A DNA stretch of 20,787 bases, from assembly GCA_003024985.2 (NCBI GenBank), contig PXIH01S0013201.1, one strand, 5' to 3'. A program made the translations under genes and the position numbers. Of this stretch, positions 1-7,473 are shown piece after piece. Under the pieces are notes generated by a model. That model searched no databases. It was given only the letters and a program-made list of their open reading frames with translations, and was not told the DNA's origin. The stretch is from Euperipatoides rowelli. Its lineage: Eukaryota; Onychophora; Udeonychophora; Euonychophora; Peripatopsidae. Each line of letters opens with the position of its first letter. Position 1 is the first letter of the stretch.

Positions 1-623
1 AATTCTTCCTAAAATTAATGATTAAATCAGAAATATTAACTTCAAAGAAGCAATATTTTTCTAAATTGTATTCTATGATAGAAACTAACTTATCAGAAAT
101 AATATTAAGTTATATTATGCAAACATACAAAATTCAAAATGTAAAACAGATATATATAAATGTAACAGGACAAATAGAAGAGCAATTTAAAGATAAGAAC
201 GATAATCCAATAAAAGTAATATTTCCATATTATAGAGGTGCTATAATAAGAGAATCAATAGATAACTTAAATAAAGAATTAACTAATAAAATCAAGGAAG
301 ATGTAGTTAAAGTTATTATTTTCAATGGTACAGAAACACCTAATCTAGCAAAAAATACAGCTGATATTTATAATTCCTTAAATTTTGATATATTAAAGAT
401 CGGTAATGCAAGTAAAAATAATTATTTGAAAACTATAATAATAGACAACCTAGGTAACTTAGAAGCTGCTAGTAAAGTAGGTGATGTCATAAAGGCTTCA
501 AATATACATCCAAAAATTGAAAATGAAAAAGAAGATTTAAAACTAACAAGGATTGAAGCTTCTGCTGATGTAATAATAATATTAGGGAGTGACTTCGATG
601 GAAGATATGTTAAAGTTGAATGA
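1..623 (+). CDS. LytR C-terminal-domain protein, 5' end outside window (B31 BB0783-like)
   Basis: The reading frame is open to the first base of the window, so the first ATG (18) need not be the true start and the N-terminal part is probably missing. The visible ~200 residues carry a segment resembling the LytR_C domain: a hydrophobic strand followed by an NGT motif (VVKVIIFNGTETPNLA), an alternating hydrophobic middle, and a terminal strand ADVIIILGSD. In LytR-CpsA-Psr proteins this domain follows a catalytic domain that moves glycan polymers onto the cell wall. Whether a full catalytic domain exists here cannot be seen. The 3' end overlaps the next gene (rsfS) by 26 bp, suggesting translational coupling. 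Family-level call only; the precise function in Borrelia is unknown to me. Confidence 0.7.
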   Translation, partial: FFLKLMIKSEILTSKKQYFSKLYSMIETNLSEIILSYIMQTYKIQNVKQIYINVTGQIEEQFKDKNDNPIKVIFPYYRGAIIRESIDNLNKELTNKIKEDVVKVIIFNGTETPNLAKNTADIYNSLNFDILKIGNASKNNYLKTIIIDNLGNLEAASKVGDVIKASNIHPKIENEKEDLKLTRIEASADVIIILGSDFDGRYVKVE

Positions 624-948
624 ATTAAAAGAATTTTGTAAAATAATCAATGATTTAGGCGGAATAAATGTACAAGCAATTGATATAAGAAATATATGTA
701 ATTGGACTGATTATTTTATAATTGCTTCATTCTCATCAATCAAACAAATGGAAGCGTTGTGTTCAAATAAGATATTTCCTCTTTTAAAAGCAAAAGGAAT
801 TAAGTTAAATATCTCAAAAAAAGAATTTGGTTCCGATTGGACCTTAATATATTGTAACAACATAGTTCTTCATTTAATGAATGAAAAAGCTCGTGAATAT
901 TATGAACTTGAAAAAATATGGAATAATGGAGAACATATTTATCCTTGA
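598..948 (+). CDS. rsfS: Ribosomal silencing factor RsfS (Iojap/DUF143)
   Basis: RsfS binds ribosomal protein uL14 on the 50S subunit and blocks joining with 30S, reducing translation when nutrients are short. The protein (~116 aa) covers the whole family length: an N-terminal helix, the conserved NWTDYFIIAS strand-turn, the KQMEAL helix, the DWTLIYCNNIVLHLM core and the terminal REYYELEKIW helix. A GTG at 589 would extend the frame by three codons, but AGGGAG at 584-589 lies 8 nt before the ATG at 598, so I prefer 598. It overlaps the preceding gene by 26 bp. In many bacteria rsfS lies near nadD and LytR-family genes, which fits this neighbourhood. Confidence 0.93.
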   Translation: MEDMLKLNELKEFCKIINDLGGINVQAIDIRNICNWTDYFIIASFSSIKQMEALCSNKIFPLLKAKGIKLNISKKEFGSDWTLIYCNNIVLHLMNEKAREYYELEKIWNNGEHIYP

Positions 949-983
949 ATTTTAATTTAAAAATAAAGACAAAAATAAAATAA

Positions 984-1012
984 TTGATAAAAATTTTAAA
1001 ATAATATAAATT
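984..1012 (+). promoter_or_regulatory. Candidate sigma-70 promoter for spoVG
   Basis: TTGATA (984-989) is followed at 15 bp by TATAAA (1005-1010), or at 17 bp by TAAATT (1007-1012), in the AT-rich gap between rsfS and spoVG. The -35 is 5/6 to consensus. The base composition (almost pure A/T) makes chance matches easy, so this is only a candidate. Confidence 0.4.
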
Positions 1013-1044
1013 AATAACAAGCGCTAATCATGGGAGGCACAAAG

Positions 1045-1335
1045 GTGGTTATTACAGACATAAGAATTAGGAAAATTGAAAACAGGAGGTCAAATTCAAA
1101 ATTATTAGCGTATGTTGCTGTAACTTTTGACGACTGTTTAGTTTTACACAATATTAAAGTTATTAAAGGATATAAAGGCATTTTTATTGCAATGCCTAAT
1201 AGGCGAACTAGAGTAGGAGAATTCAAGGATGTAGTACATCCTATCAATCAAGAATTTAGACAAAAACTACAAGATAACATTCTTGAACAATATGTAAAAG
1301 ATGCACCTGAAGATTTTAAGGCAATGGAAAGTTGA
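1045..1335 (+). CDS. spoVG: SpoVG, site-specific DNA/RNA-binding regulator
   Basis: SpoVG is a small nucleic-acid-binding regulator, in Borrelia a global regulator despite the lack of sporulation. The family signature is complete: ITDIRIRK, then [21 protein letters not shown], and the near-invariant [23 protein letters not shown]. The frame also has an ATG at 1030, but that would add five residues (MGGTK) absent from the family. The GTG at 1045 gives MVITDIRI, matching the usual N-terminus, and GGGAGG (1032-1037) sits 7 nt before it. I therefore place the start at GTG 1045. The C-terminal tail after the core is variable, as in relatives. It stands as its own short unit between rsfS and the tRNA promoter. 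Confidence 0.92.
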   Translation: MVITDIRIRKIENRRSNSKLLAYVAVTFDDCLVLHNIKVIKGYKGIFIAMPNRRTRVGEFKDVVHPINQEFRQKLQDNILEQYVKDAPEDFKAMES

Positions 1336-1345
1336 TGTATATTTC

Positions 1346-1375
1346 TTGACAGGTAGAAAAGTTAATTAATATAAT
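1346..1375 (+). promoter_or_regulatory. Perfect-consensus sigma-70 promoter upstream of tRNA-Gln
   Basis: TTGACA at 1346-1351 and TATAAT at 1370-1375 both match consensus in all six positions, separated by 18 bp. The predicted start near 1382 lies about 18 nt before the tRNA. It begins 10 bp after the spoVG stop. It is likely to drive the tRNA and, by read-through, rplY-pth-tilS-ftsH. Confidence 0.8.
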
Positions 1376-1399
1376 TAAAGTTACTGAACATTTAACAGT

Positions 1400-1471
1400 T
1401 GGGATGTAGACAAGTGGTAAGTCAACTGGTTTTGGTCCAGTGATGCGTAGGTTCGACCCCTTCCATCCCAG
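1400..1471 (+). tRNA. tRNA-Gln (anticodon TTG)
   Basis: The cloverleaf folds fully. Acceptor TGGGATG (1400-1406) pairs with CATCCCA (1464-1470), and the discriminator is G1471. D stem GAC/GTC is 1409-1411/1421-1423. Anticodon stem ACTGG (1425-1429)/CCAGT (1437-1441) holds a 7-nt loop with anticodon TTG at 1432-1434. The T loop is TTCGACC (1452-1458). U1-A72 and G73 are usual for bacterial tRNA-Gln. CCA is not encoded. The T stem contains one T-T mismatch (1448/1462). A run of nine T (1475-1483) starts 4 nt after the discriminator. Confidence 0.93.
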
Positions 1472-1495
1472 TAATTTTTTTTTAGGAGTTTTGTT

Positions 1496-2041
1496 TTGGA
1501 CAATAATAGACATTTAAATTATTGCAAACGTGACAAATTTGGATCTTCTAACTCAGTTAGAATAAGAAAAGAAGGAGGTATCCCTGCTATAATATATGGT
1601 CAAAGTGAAGTAGAACATATAGTAGTATGTGCAAAAGAATTCAATAAAAAATTTGTAAAATTTTCAGAAAATACAATTTTAATTTTAACTAATGAAAAAG
1701 AAGAAAAGTATGTTTGTATAAAAATAGTAGATGAAAACTTAATAAAAAACATTATAAACCACATAGATTTTTATGAAGTACCCAAAAATAAAAAAATTGA
1801 GAGAGAGTGTCTATTACAGTTTACAGGTGCATCTATTGGAGTTAAAGAAGGAGGTGTATTAACTATCTTAAAAAGTAAAGTCAAGCTTAACTCCTTACCT
1901 TTAGATTTACCGGAATTTGTAGAAGTTGACATAACATCATTGAAAAAAAATGAAAACATAACATTTGATGCTTTAAAACTGCCAAAAAGTGTAGAACTTG
2001 CAGAAATTAATGGAAAAGATATTGTTCTATTTATTAAATAA
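1496..2041 (+). CDS. rplY: 50S ribosomal protein L25/general stress protein Ctc
   Basis: This is the long L25/TL5/Ctc form (181 aa) that binds 5S rRNA in the 50S subunit. The N-terminal L25 domain (about residues 1-92) has the GGIPAIIYG motif and a strand ending NHIDFYEV. The C-terminal TL5-type domain (about 95-181) has GVKEGGVL and the LPLDLPEFVEVDITSLK signature. The start is TTG at 1496: AGGAG (1484-1488) is 7 nt upstream, and no ATG exists before the L25 core. It follows the tRNA-Gln gene by 24 nt, with no separate promoter visible, and precedes pth by 6 nt. It is therefore probably cotranscribed with the tRNA. Confidence 0.93.
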   Translation: MDNNRHLNYCKRDKFGSSNSVRIRKEGGIPAIIYGQSEVEHIVVCAKEFNKKFVKFSENTILILTNEKEEKYVCIKIVDENLIKNIINHIDFYEVPKNKKIERECLLQFTGASIGVKEGGVLTILKSKVKLNSLPLDLPEFVEVDITSLKKNENITFDALKLPKSVELAEINGKDIVLFIK

Positions 2042-2047
2042 TTAAAC

Positions 2048-2620
2048 ATGAATTTGCTCATACTAGGACTAGGTAATCCTGGTTTAAGTTTTTTCCATAC
2101 TAGGCATAATATTGGATTTGCTTTAGTCGATAAAATTGCAAGAATAAATAAACTAAATTTCAAATATAATAAAGATTATGAGTGGACTGAATTTAAACCT
2201 AAAAATTATAAAATAGTTCTAGTCAAGCCCTTAGTATACATGAACTTAAGCGGAGCGATACTGCCAACAGTTTTTACAAAATTTTCTATGAATATAAGTA
2301 ATCTTATTGTAATAACTGATAACGTTGATCTGCCTGTTGGAAAATTCAGATTCAAAAGAAAAGGTGGTATTACCACACATAATGGTTTACGCTCCATTGC
2401 AAACAAACTTGACAGTACCGTTTATAAAAGACTTTATCTTGGCATATACAAGGAAAATAATTTAAATTTAAAAGACTTTGTTTTATCGAAGTTTGATCAT
2501 GAAGAACTAGAAAAACTAGAAAAAATTTATGAGTTTTTATCAAAAGAGATATTATTAATCAATGAGTTCAATATAGAAAAAAAGATAAATGAAATAAATT
2601 CAAAAATTTTTGATCTATAA
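2048..2620 (+). CDS. pth: Peptidyl-tRNA hydrolase
   Basis: Pth cuts the ester bond of peptidyl-tRNAs that fall off the ribosome, recycling tRNA. The 190-aa protein has family length and all key residues: GLGNPG (7-12, with N10), the catalytic His20 in TRHN, YMNLSG (64-69, N66), D91 in the TDNVDLP segment and HNGLRSI (N112). These match E. coli N10, H20, N68, D93 and N114 with a two-residue shift. The ATG at 2048 is fixed by the MNLLILGLGNPG N-terminus, although no clear Shine-Dalgarno precedes it. Only 6 nt separate it from rplY, so coupling is likely. The rplY-pth pair is a common bacterial arrangement. Confidence 0.96.
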   Translation: MNLLILGLGNPGLSFFHTRHNIGFALVDKIARINKLNFKYNKDYEWTEFKPKNYKIVLVKPLVYMNLSGAILPTVFTKFSMNISNLIVITDNVDLPVGKFRFKRKGGITTHNGLRSIANKLDSTVYKRLYLGIYKENNLNLKDFVLSKFDHEELEKLEKIYEFLSKEILLINEFNIEKKINEINSKIFDL

Positions 2621-2629
2621 GTATTAGAC

Positions 2630-3931
2630 ATGATAAATGATTATATAAAAATGACAATTGAAAAATTTTATATAAAAAACAACCTACAAAAAGTTAAAAC
2701 AATTGTTGGTTTTTCAGGTGGACCTGATTCTACTGTATTATTACTTACTTTAAAAGAGCATTTGAATAATAACATAGTTGCCTGCTATTTCTCACATAAT
2801 CTTAGGAATAGCACAGAACAGCTTTTAGAACTTAAACATGTTGAGGAATTCTGTAAAAAAAATAATATTGTATTAGAATCAGAATGTAGTAAAATAAGTA
2901 TAAAAGAAGAAGCAAAAAAACAAAAAAAAAGTATAGAAGAACTTGCTAGAAAAGAAAGGTATCAATTTTTTAATACAGTGATATTAAAACATAATGCAAA
3001 ATATATGGCATTAGCTCACAATGAAAATGACCAAATTGAAACTATAATAATGAGATTTTTTCAAGGTTCTTTTGTTGATGGACTAAAAGGAATACCAAAT
3101 ATTAATGGAAAAATAATAAGGCCATTAATAAACATCAAAAGAACTATAATAGAAGAATTTATCAACAAAAATAATTTAAAAACAGCAATAGATAGTAGTA
3201 ATTTAGAAAATATACATCTAAGAAACAAAATTAGGAATTTATTAATTCCTCAAATAAAAGAAATATTTCCAGGATTTGAAAATGGACTTAAAAGAGTTAA
3301 AGACTTCTCAAAAGATATAGTCACTTATTTTGAAAAATATGAAAATTTAGATTGGAAGGAAGGAGTTTTTTATTACAGCATAGCATTGAAGGAATTTTTT
3401 AATAAGCCGAAATATCTAATATACAAAAATATTTTCAAGATACTAAATAAAGAAAGAATAAATGGAAAAATTTCATATAATCTTCTAAAAGAAATCTATA
3501 AAATAGATTTTAAAGAAAAGAAAAAACTAACCCTGATTGAGAATTCAAATTTTAAATTAGAAAAAAGAAAAAATTGTATTAATTTACTTATAAAAGCTGA
3601 AAAGAATAAAATAGGTTTATTTGATATTATTATTAATAATAATACATGGCAGAATTTAAATTGCATTAAAATTTTATTTAAATCTGATATAGAGGACAAC
3701 ATAGCTCTAAGAATATGTTCTTATGCTTGTCGATATAAATTTTTTAAAGATAAAAAAAAGGCAAAAAAAATTTTTGATCAATTTACAGGCTATAATCCTA
3801 TATACTTAATATTGTTAATAACAAATAATAAAATAACTAGTATTATGAATTTAAATACTTTAAACTTAATTTGGGATACAAAATGTACTAAACAAATTAG
3901 TACATTTTTAGTTAGGAGGAGTGAGCTCTAA
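2630..3931 (+). CDS. tilS: tRNA(Ile)-lysidine synthase TilS
   Basis: TilS uses ATP and lysine to convert C34 of the CAU-anticodon tRNA-Ile to lysidine, so that it reads AUA. That is a heavily used codon in an AT-rich genome like this one. The 433-aa length matches the full-size enzyme. The PP-loop SGGPDST is at residues 29-35. The N-terminal ATPase core continues with ACYFSHNLR, ALAHNENDQIETIIMRF, and the KGIPNINGKIIRPL and RNKIRNLLIPQI segments. The C-terminal half is lysine-rich and poorly conserved, as expected for the tRNA-binding domains. It starts at ATG 2630 with no strong ribosome binding site, 9 nt after pth, and its TAA shares one base with the ftsH ATG. Confidence 0.95.
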   Translation: MINDYIKMTIEKFYIKNNLQKVKTIVGFSGGPDSTVLLLTLKEHLNNNIVACYFSHNLRNSTEQLLELKHVEEFCKKNNIVLESECSKISIKEEAKKQKKSIEELARKERYQFFNTVILKHNAKYMALAHNENDQIETIIMRFFQGSFVDGLKGIPNINGKIIRPLINIKRTIIEEFINKNNLKTAIDSSNLENIHLRNKIRNLLIPQIKEIFPGFENGLKRVKDFSKDIVTYFEKYENLDWKEGVFYYSIALKEFFNKPKYLIYKNIFKILNKERINGKISYNLLKEIYKIDFKEKKKLTLIENSNFKLEKRKNCINLLIKAEKNKIGLFDIIINNNTWQNLNCIKILFKSDIEDNIALRICSYACRYKFFKDKKKAKKIFDQFTGYNPIYLILLITNNKITSIMNLNTLNLIWDTKCTKQISTFLVRRSEL

Positions 3932-5910
3932 TGAGTAAGAACAACAACTTAAGTCAAGATAACAAAAATAAAAATAAAAAACAAGATAAGAAGAATTGGA
4001 TATTAATACTTGTTGCTCTTTTATTGATTTCAGCAATTATAATATCTTATTATTCAAAATCTAATTTAAGTTACAAAACAGTACCTTACAGTACGTTTCA
4101 AAATTATTTAGACAACAATTTAGTTACGTCTGTAAATATTATAGATGGTAAACAAATTGAATTTGTAGTAGAACAAATTAAGAATAGTAAAACTTATTTT
4201 AAAACAATTATTCCTTATATAGATTTGAATTTACTCAATGATTTAAAAAACAAAAGGACAGAAATAAACTCTAGTAAAAATCCAATATCTCTTTTTAATA
4301 TTCTAATTCAAATCCTACCATGGACATTATTTATTATTTTCTTCTTCTTTATTTTTAAACAAACACAAGGAGGAAGTGGAAAAATCTTTTCTTTTGGTAA
4401 AAGCAATGTACAAAAATATGATGGAGGAAAAGATAAAGTTTTTTTTAAAGATGTAGCAGGACAAAAAGAAGCTAAACAAGAATTAGCAGAAGTTGTAGAA
4501 TTCTTAAAACAACCGGAAAAATTTGAAAAAATAGGAGCTAAAATCCCAAAAGGTGTTTTACTAGTCGGTCCTCCTGGAACTGGTAAAACTCTACTTGCAA
4601 AAGCCGTTGCAGGAGAAGCAGGGGTAAGTTTTTTTCATATGTCTGGTTCCGACTTCGTTGAAATGTTTGTTGGAGTTGGAGCTAGTCGAGTAAGAGATCT
4701 ATTTGAACAGGCAAGAAAAAATGTACCATGTATAGTATTCATCGATGAGTTAGATGCTGTTGGTAGAAGCAGAGGTGCAGGACTTGGAGGTGGACATGAT
4801 GAGCGTGAACAGACTTTAAATCAATTGCTTGTAGAAATGGACGGATTTGGTACTAAAACAAATATAATTATAATGGCTGCAACCAATAGACCAGACGTCT
4901 TAGACTCAGCTTTACTTAGACCTGGCAGATTTGATAGACAAGTCATAGTAGGACTCCCTGATATCAAAGAGAGAGAAGCAATATTAAAAATTCATGCTAC
5001 AAAAACAAAAATTTCAAAAGATGTAAAATTTGAAGTTATAGCAAGAGCTACACCAGGCTCCTCAGGTGCTGATCTTGCAAATTTAATAAATGAAGGGGCA
5101 TTAATTGCTGCAAGAAATAATCAAACAGAAATACACATGAAAGACTTTGAAGAATCTAGAGATAAAATTCTAATGGGTGTTGCTAAGAAATCAATGACAA
5201 TAACGGAAAAACAAAAAAAAGAAACAGCATTGCATGAAGCAGGACATGCTCTTTTACATTATTATCTTGAATATGCCGATCCTTTACATAAAGTTACAAT
5301 CGTACCAAGAGGAAGAGCTTTAGGCGTAGCCTTCTCACTGCCAAGAGAAGATAGATTTACAATAAATAAAAAACAACTTCTTGATAGAATAAAAATATGT
5401 TACGGTGGATATGCATCTGAGACAATCAATTTAGGATTCACAACAGCAGGAGTTCAAAACGATCTCATGCAAGCTACTAATTTAGCTAGAAAAATGATTA
5501 CAGAATGGGGAATGGGAAAAGATGTTGGTCCTGTATTTTTAGTTGATGATGATGCTCCTCTTTTTCTACCAAAAGAATTTTCAAAAGGAAGGACATATTC
5601 AGAAAATACAGCCGACCGAGTGGATAAAGAAGTTAAAAAAATTTTAGAAAATTGTCTTTCTGAAGCCATCTCCATATTAACAACAAATAAAGATAAACTT
5701 TTACAACTAGCTGAAGCTTTAATTGACAGAGAAACATTAACAGATGCAGAAGTAAGAGAACTTCTAAGTTTTGAGGTCCTAGATGAAAACGAAGAAATCT
5801 ATTCAAAATTCAAATCTGAAATTGAAGAAAAAATTGAAGAAAAAATTGAAGAAAAAATTGAAGAAAAAATTGAAGAAAAAATTGAAGAAAATACAAAACT
5901 AGTAACATAA
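3931..5910 (+). CDS. ftsH: ATP-dependent zinc metalloprotease FtsH
   Basis: FtsH is a hexameric inner-membrane AAA+ protease that degrades misfolded membrane proteins and short-lived regulators. Two membrane helices (about residues 23-41 and 128-147) flank a periplasmic domain. The AAA module has Walker A GPPGTGKT (213-220), Walker B with D272-E273 and the second region of homology [20 protein letters not shown] (from 317). The peptidase has HEAGH (435-439) and the third zinc ligand D511. The unusual part is the last ~30 residues: a run of IEEK tetrapeptides encoded by a 12-bp tandem repeat. AGGAGGAG (3914-3921) inside the tilS end serves as ribosome binding site, and the two genes overlap by one base (TAATG). 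Confidence 0.98.
   Translation: MSKNNNLSQDNKNKNKKQDKKNWILILVALLLISAIIISYYSKSNLSYKTVPYSTFQNYLDNNLVTSVNIIDGKQIEFVVEQIKNSKTYFKTIIPYIDLNLLNDLKNKRTEINSSKNPISLFNILIQILPWTLFIIFFFFIFKQTQGGSGKIFSFGKSNVQKYDGGKDKVFFKDVAGQKEAKQELAEVVEFLKQPEKFEKIGAKIPKGVLLVGPPGTGKTLLAKAVAGEAGVSFFHMSGSDFVEMFVGVGASRVRDLFEQARKNVPCIVFIDELDAVGRSRGAGLGGGHDEREQTLNQLLVEMDGFGTKTNIIIMAATNRPDVLDSALLRPGRFDRQVIVGLPDIKEREAILKIHATKTKISKDVKFEVIARATPGSSGADLANLINEGALIAARNNQTEIHMKDFEESRDKILMGVAKKSMTITEKQKKETALHEAGHALLHYYLEYADPLHKVTIVPRGRALGVAFSLPREDRFTINKKQLLDRIKICYGGYASETINLGFTTAGVQNDLMQATNLARKMITEWGMGKDVGPVFLVDDDAPLFLPKEFSKGRTYSENTADRVDKEVKKILENCLSEAISILTTNKDKLLQLAEALIDRETLTDAEVRELLSFEVLDENEEIYSKFKSEIEEKIEEKIEEKIEEKIEEKIEENTKLVT
5821..5892 (+). 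repeat. 12-bp in-frame tandem repeat in 3' end of ftsH
   Basis: The unit ATTGAAGAAAAA (Ile-Glu-Glu-Lys) occurs five times without any mismatch (5821-5880), plus a sixth copy differing in one base (5881-5892). As 12 is a multiple of 3, a gain or loss of copies would keep the frame and only change the length of an acidic/basic, probably helical tail. Confidence 0.95.
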
Positions 5911-5926
5911 AATTAAAAGGATTAAA

Positions 5927-7420
5927 ATGTCTATTTTGAATATTATTTTTATATTAATTACTTCTCAACTTAATTCTTTAGATAACCTAAATAAATTGTT
6001 ATTTAAAGAAAAACAAGTCTCAAATATGTTACTTCAAACAGCAAATGAAAATATCAACTATGAAGAAAAAATGAGGTTAATTTATGGTGCATTAGATTTT
6101 AACATTCAAAACTCAGATGCTCTTTATGAACTTGCAAATAAATCTAGCATGTCTATACATGAAAAAATATTTCTATTAGAAAATGCTATAAAACTCAATA
6201 ATTTTAATAATATAGATATTTTAGATGCATACAAATTTTACTTTAAAATTGTAATAAATCACCATAATTATAAATCACAATATGAAAAAACTATTAAACT
6301 TTACGATAACCTTGAAGAATATTTAAAAGAGGATTCCGAATTACTTCATCTTAGATTACAAGTAGGTACTAAACTTAAACTTTTTGACACTAAATTTTAC
6401 AAAGATTTGCAAAAAGCTTGGATTTTATATAAAGATGATTTTAAATATTGGCAATGGTTTTTAAAACAAGATAAATATTTTGAAATTTTATTTTCTATAA
6501 TCAAGTTAAAAAAGGATGAATACTTTACTTCTCAAAATGTAGATTACATTTTAGAACACTATAATCTAAATTTTATAAACGAACTAGCATTACTTACGTT
6601 TCTAAATAGTAAATTAAAAAAAGTAAATGGATTTGAGAGTATATATTTTTTGAAAAATAATATTTTAACTCAAGATGAAGCATTTGAACTTTTTAATGAA
6701 AATCCTCCAAAATATTTAAAAGCATACAAACTCTTTTATGATATCCTAAAAGATCCAAATATTAAGCAAAGTTTCTTAGAAAAGTACAAAAATCTAACTG
6801 GTACTTTTCAAGTCGAAGATAAAGATAAAATAATAACCTATGATAATGGAGTTTTAACTACCTTTAAATCAGGGATAATTAATAATTTTAAAACAATAGA
6901 TGATAATAAGAATAATTACCTTCATACAGTCCATTTCAAAGCAAAGTCTCCAATATATTATGAAAATAATTTGAAAGAATATAGAATATGTTATTCTATT
7001 TATCCTTATGTAAATAACATAGAAATTTTTTATAAAAATAAAAAAGATATTTATACTTTTTCTACAAATGCTTATAAACATGAAATTTTCAGGGAATTTG
7101 GTAATAAATTTAACTATATAGGATTCAATGAATTCTTAACTCTGAATTTACCAGAGATATTTATTGCGGATTTTTTTGACATTAAACATAAGGAAACTTC
7201 TTATTTTAACATCAAAAATAAATTAATTAAAAAAGAAACATATATAAATACTAAGCTTCATGAAATTAAAAATTACTTTAATGGTAATTTAATATCAATA
7301 TACCGCAAAGTAAATAATTCTAAAAAATTTAACTATATAGAAACATATGAAAATGGAACATTAAAAATCAAAAAAATATTAATAAATGACGAATACAATA
7401 ATTACCAAAAAATCAATTAA
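5927..7420 (+). CDS. Exported hypothetical protein with TPR-like N-terminal half (B31 BB0790-like)
   Basis: I do not recognise a named family. The 497-aa protein starts with a short hydrophobic stretch (MSILNIIFILITSQL), probably a signal peptide or anchor, with no lipobox cysteine. Residues about 20-250 are helical, with segments such as MRLIYGALDFNIQNSDALYELA that resemble tetratricopeptide-like repeats. From about residue 290 the protein becomes rich in aromatic residues, Asn and beta-type patterns, with repeated phrases of the form YxNGxL (YDNGVL, YENGTL). AAGGA (5917-5921) lies 5 nt before the ATG. It follows ftsH by 16 nt and may be cotranscribed. The position after ftsH matches BB0790 in B. 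burgdorferi as I remember it. It ends in a hairpin shared with the converging pfk gene. Confidence 0.75.
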   Translation: MSILNIIFILITSQLNSLDNLNKLLFKEKQVSNMLLQTANENINYEEKMRLIYGALDFNIQNSDALYELANKSSMSIHEKIFLLENAIKLNNFNNIDILDAYKFYFKIVINHHNYKSQYEKTIKLYDNLEEYLKEDSELLHLRLQVGTKLKLFDTKFYKDLQKAWILYKDDFKYWQWFLKQDKYFEILFSIIKLKKDEYFTSQNVDYILEHYNLNFINELALLTFLNSKLKKVNGFESIYFLKNNILTQDEAFELFNENPPKYLKAYKLFYDILKDPNIKQSFLEKYKNLTGTFQVEDKDKIITYDNGVLTTFKSGIINNFKTIDDNKNNYLHTVHFKAKSPIYYENNLKEYRICYSIYPYVNNIEIFYKNKKDIYTFSTNAYKHEIFREFGNKFNYIGFNEFLTLNLPEIFIADFFDIKHKETSYFNIKNKLIKKETYINTKLHEIKNYFNGNLISIYRKVNNSKKFNYIETYENGTLKIKKILINDEYNNYQKIN

Positions 7421-7421
7421 T

Positions 7422-7473
7422 AAGAACTTAACATTACAAACACATTGTTGTGTATTCCAAGTTAAGTATTCTT
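7422..7473. terminator. Bidirectional hairpin between converging genes
   Basis: AAGAACTTAAC (7422-7432) pairs with GTTAAGTATTCTT (7461-7473), leaving a 2-nt bulge, and encloses a second perfect hairpin ACACA-TTGT-TGTGT (7440-7453). The structure starts right after the stop codon of the + gene and covers the last codons and stop of the - gene. Flanking A/T tracts are present, but there is no long T run on either side, so it is a plausible though not classical terminator. Confidence 0.55.

Noticed and set aside
1471-1483. T9 run after the tRNA as a full intrinsic terminator
   Set aside because: The rplY ribosome binding site follows at once and no other promoter for rplY-pth-tilS-ftsH is visible, so complete termination would silence the operon. 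Kept only as a possible attenuator.
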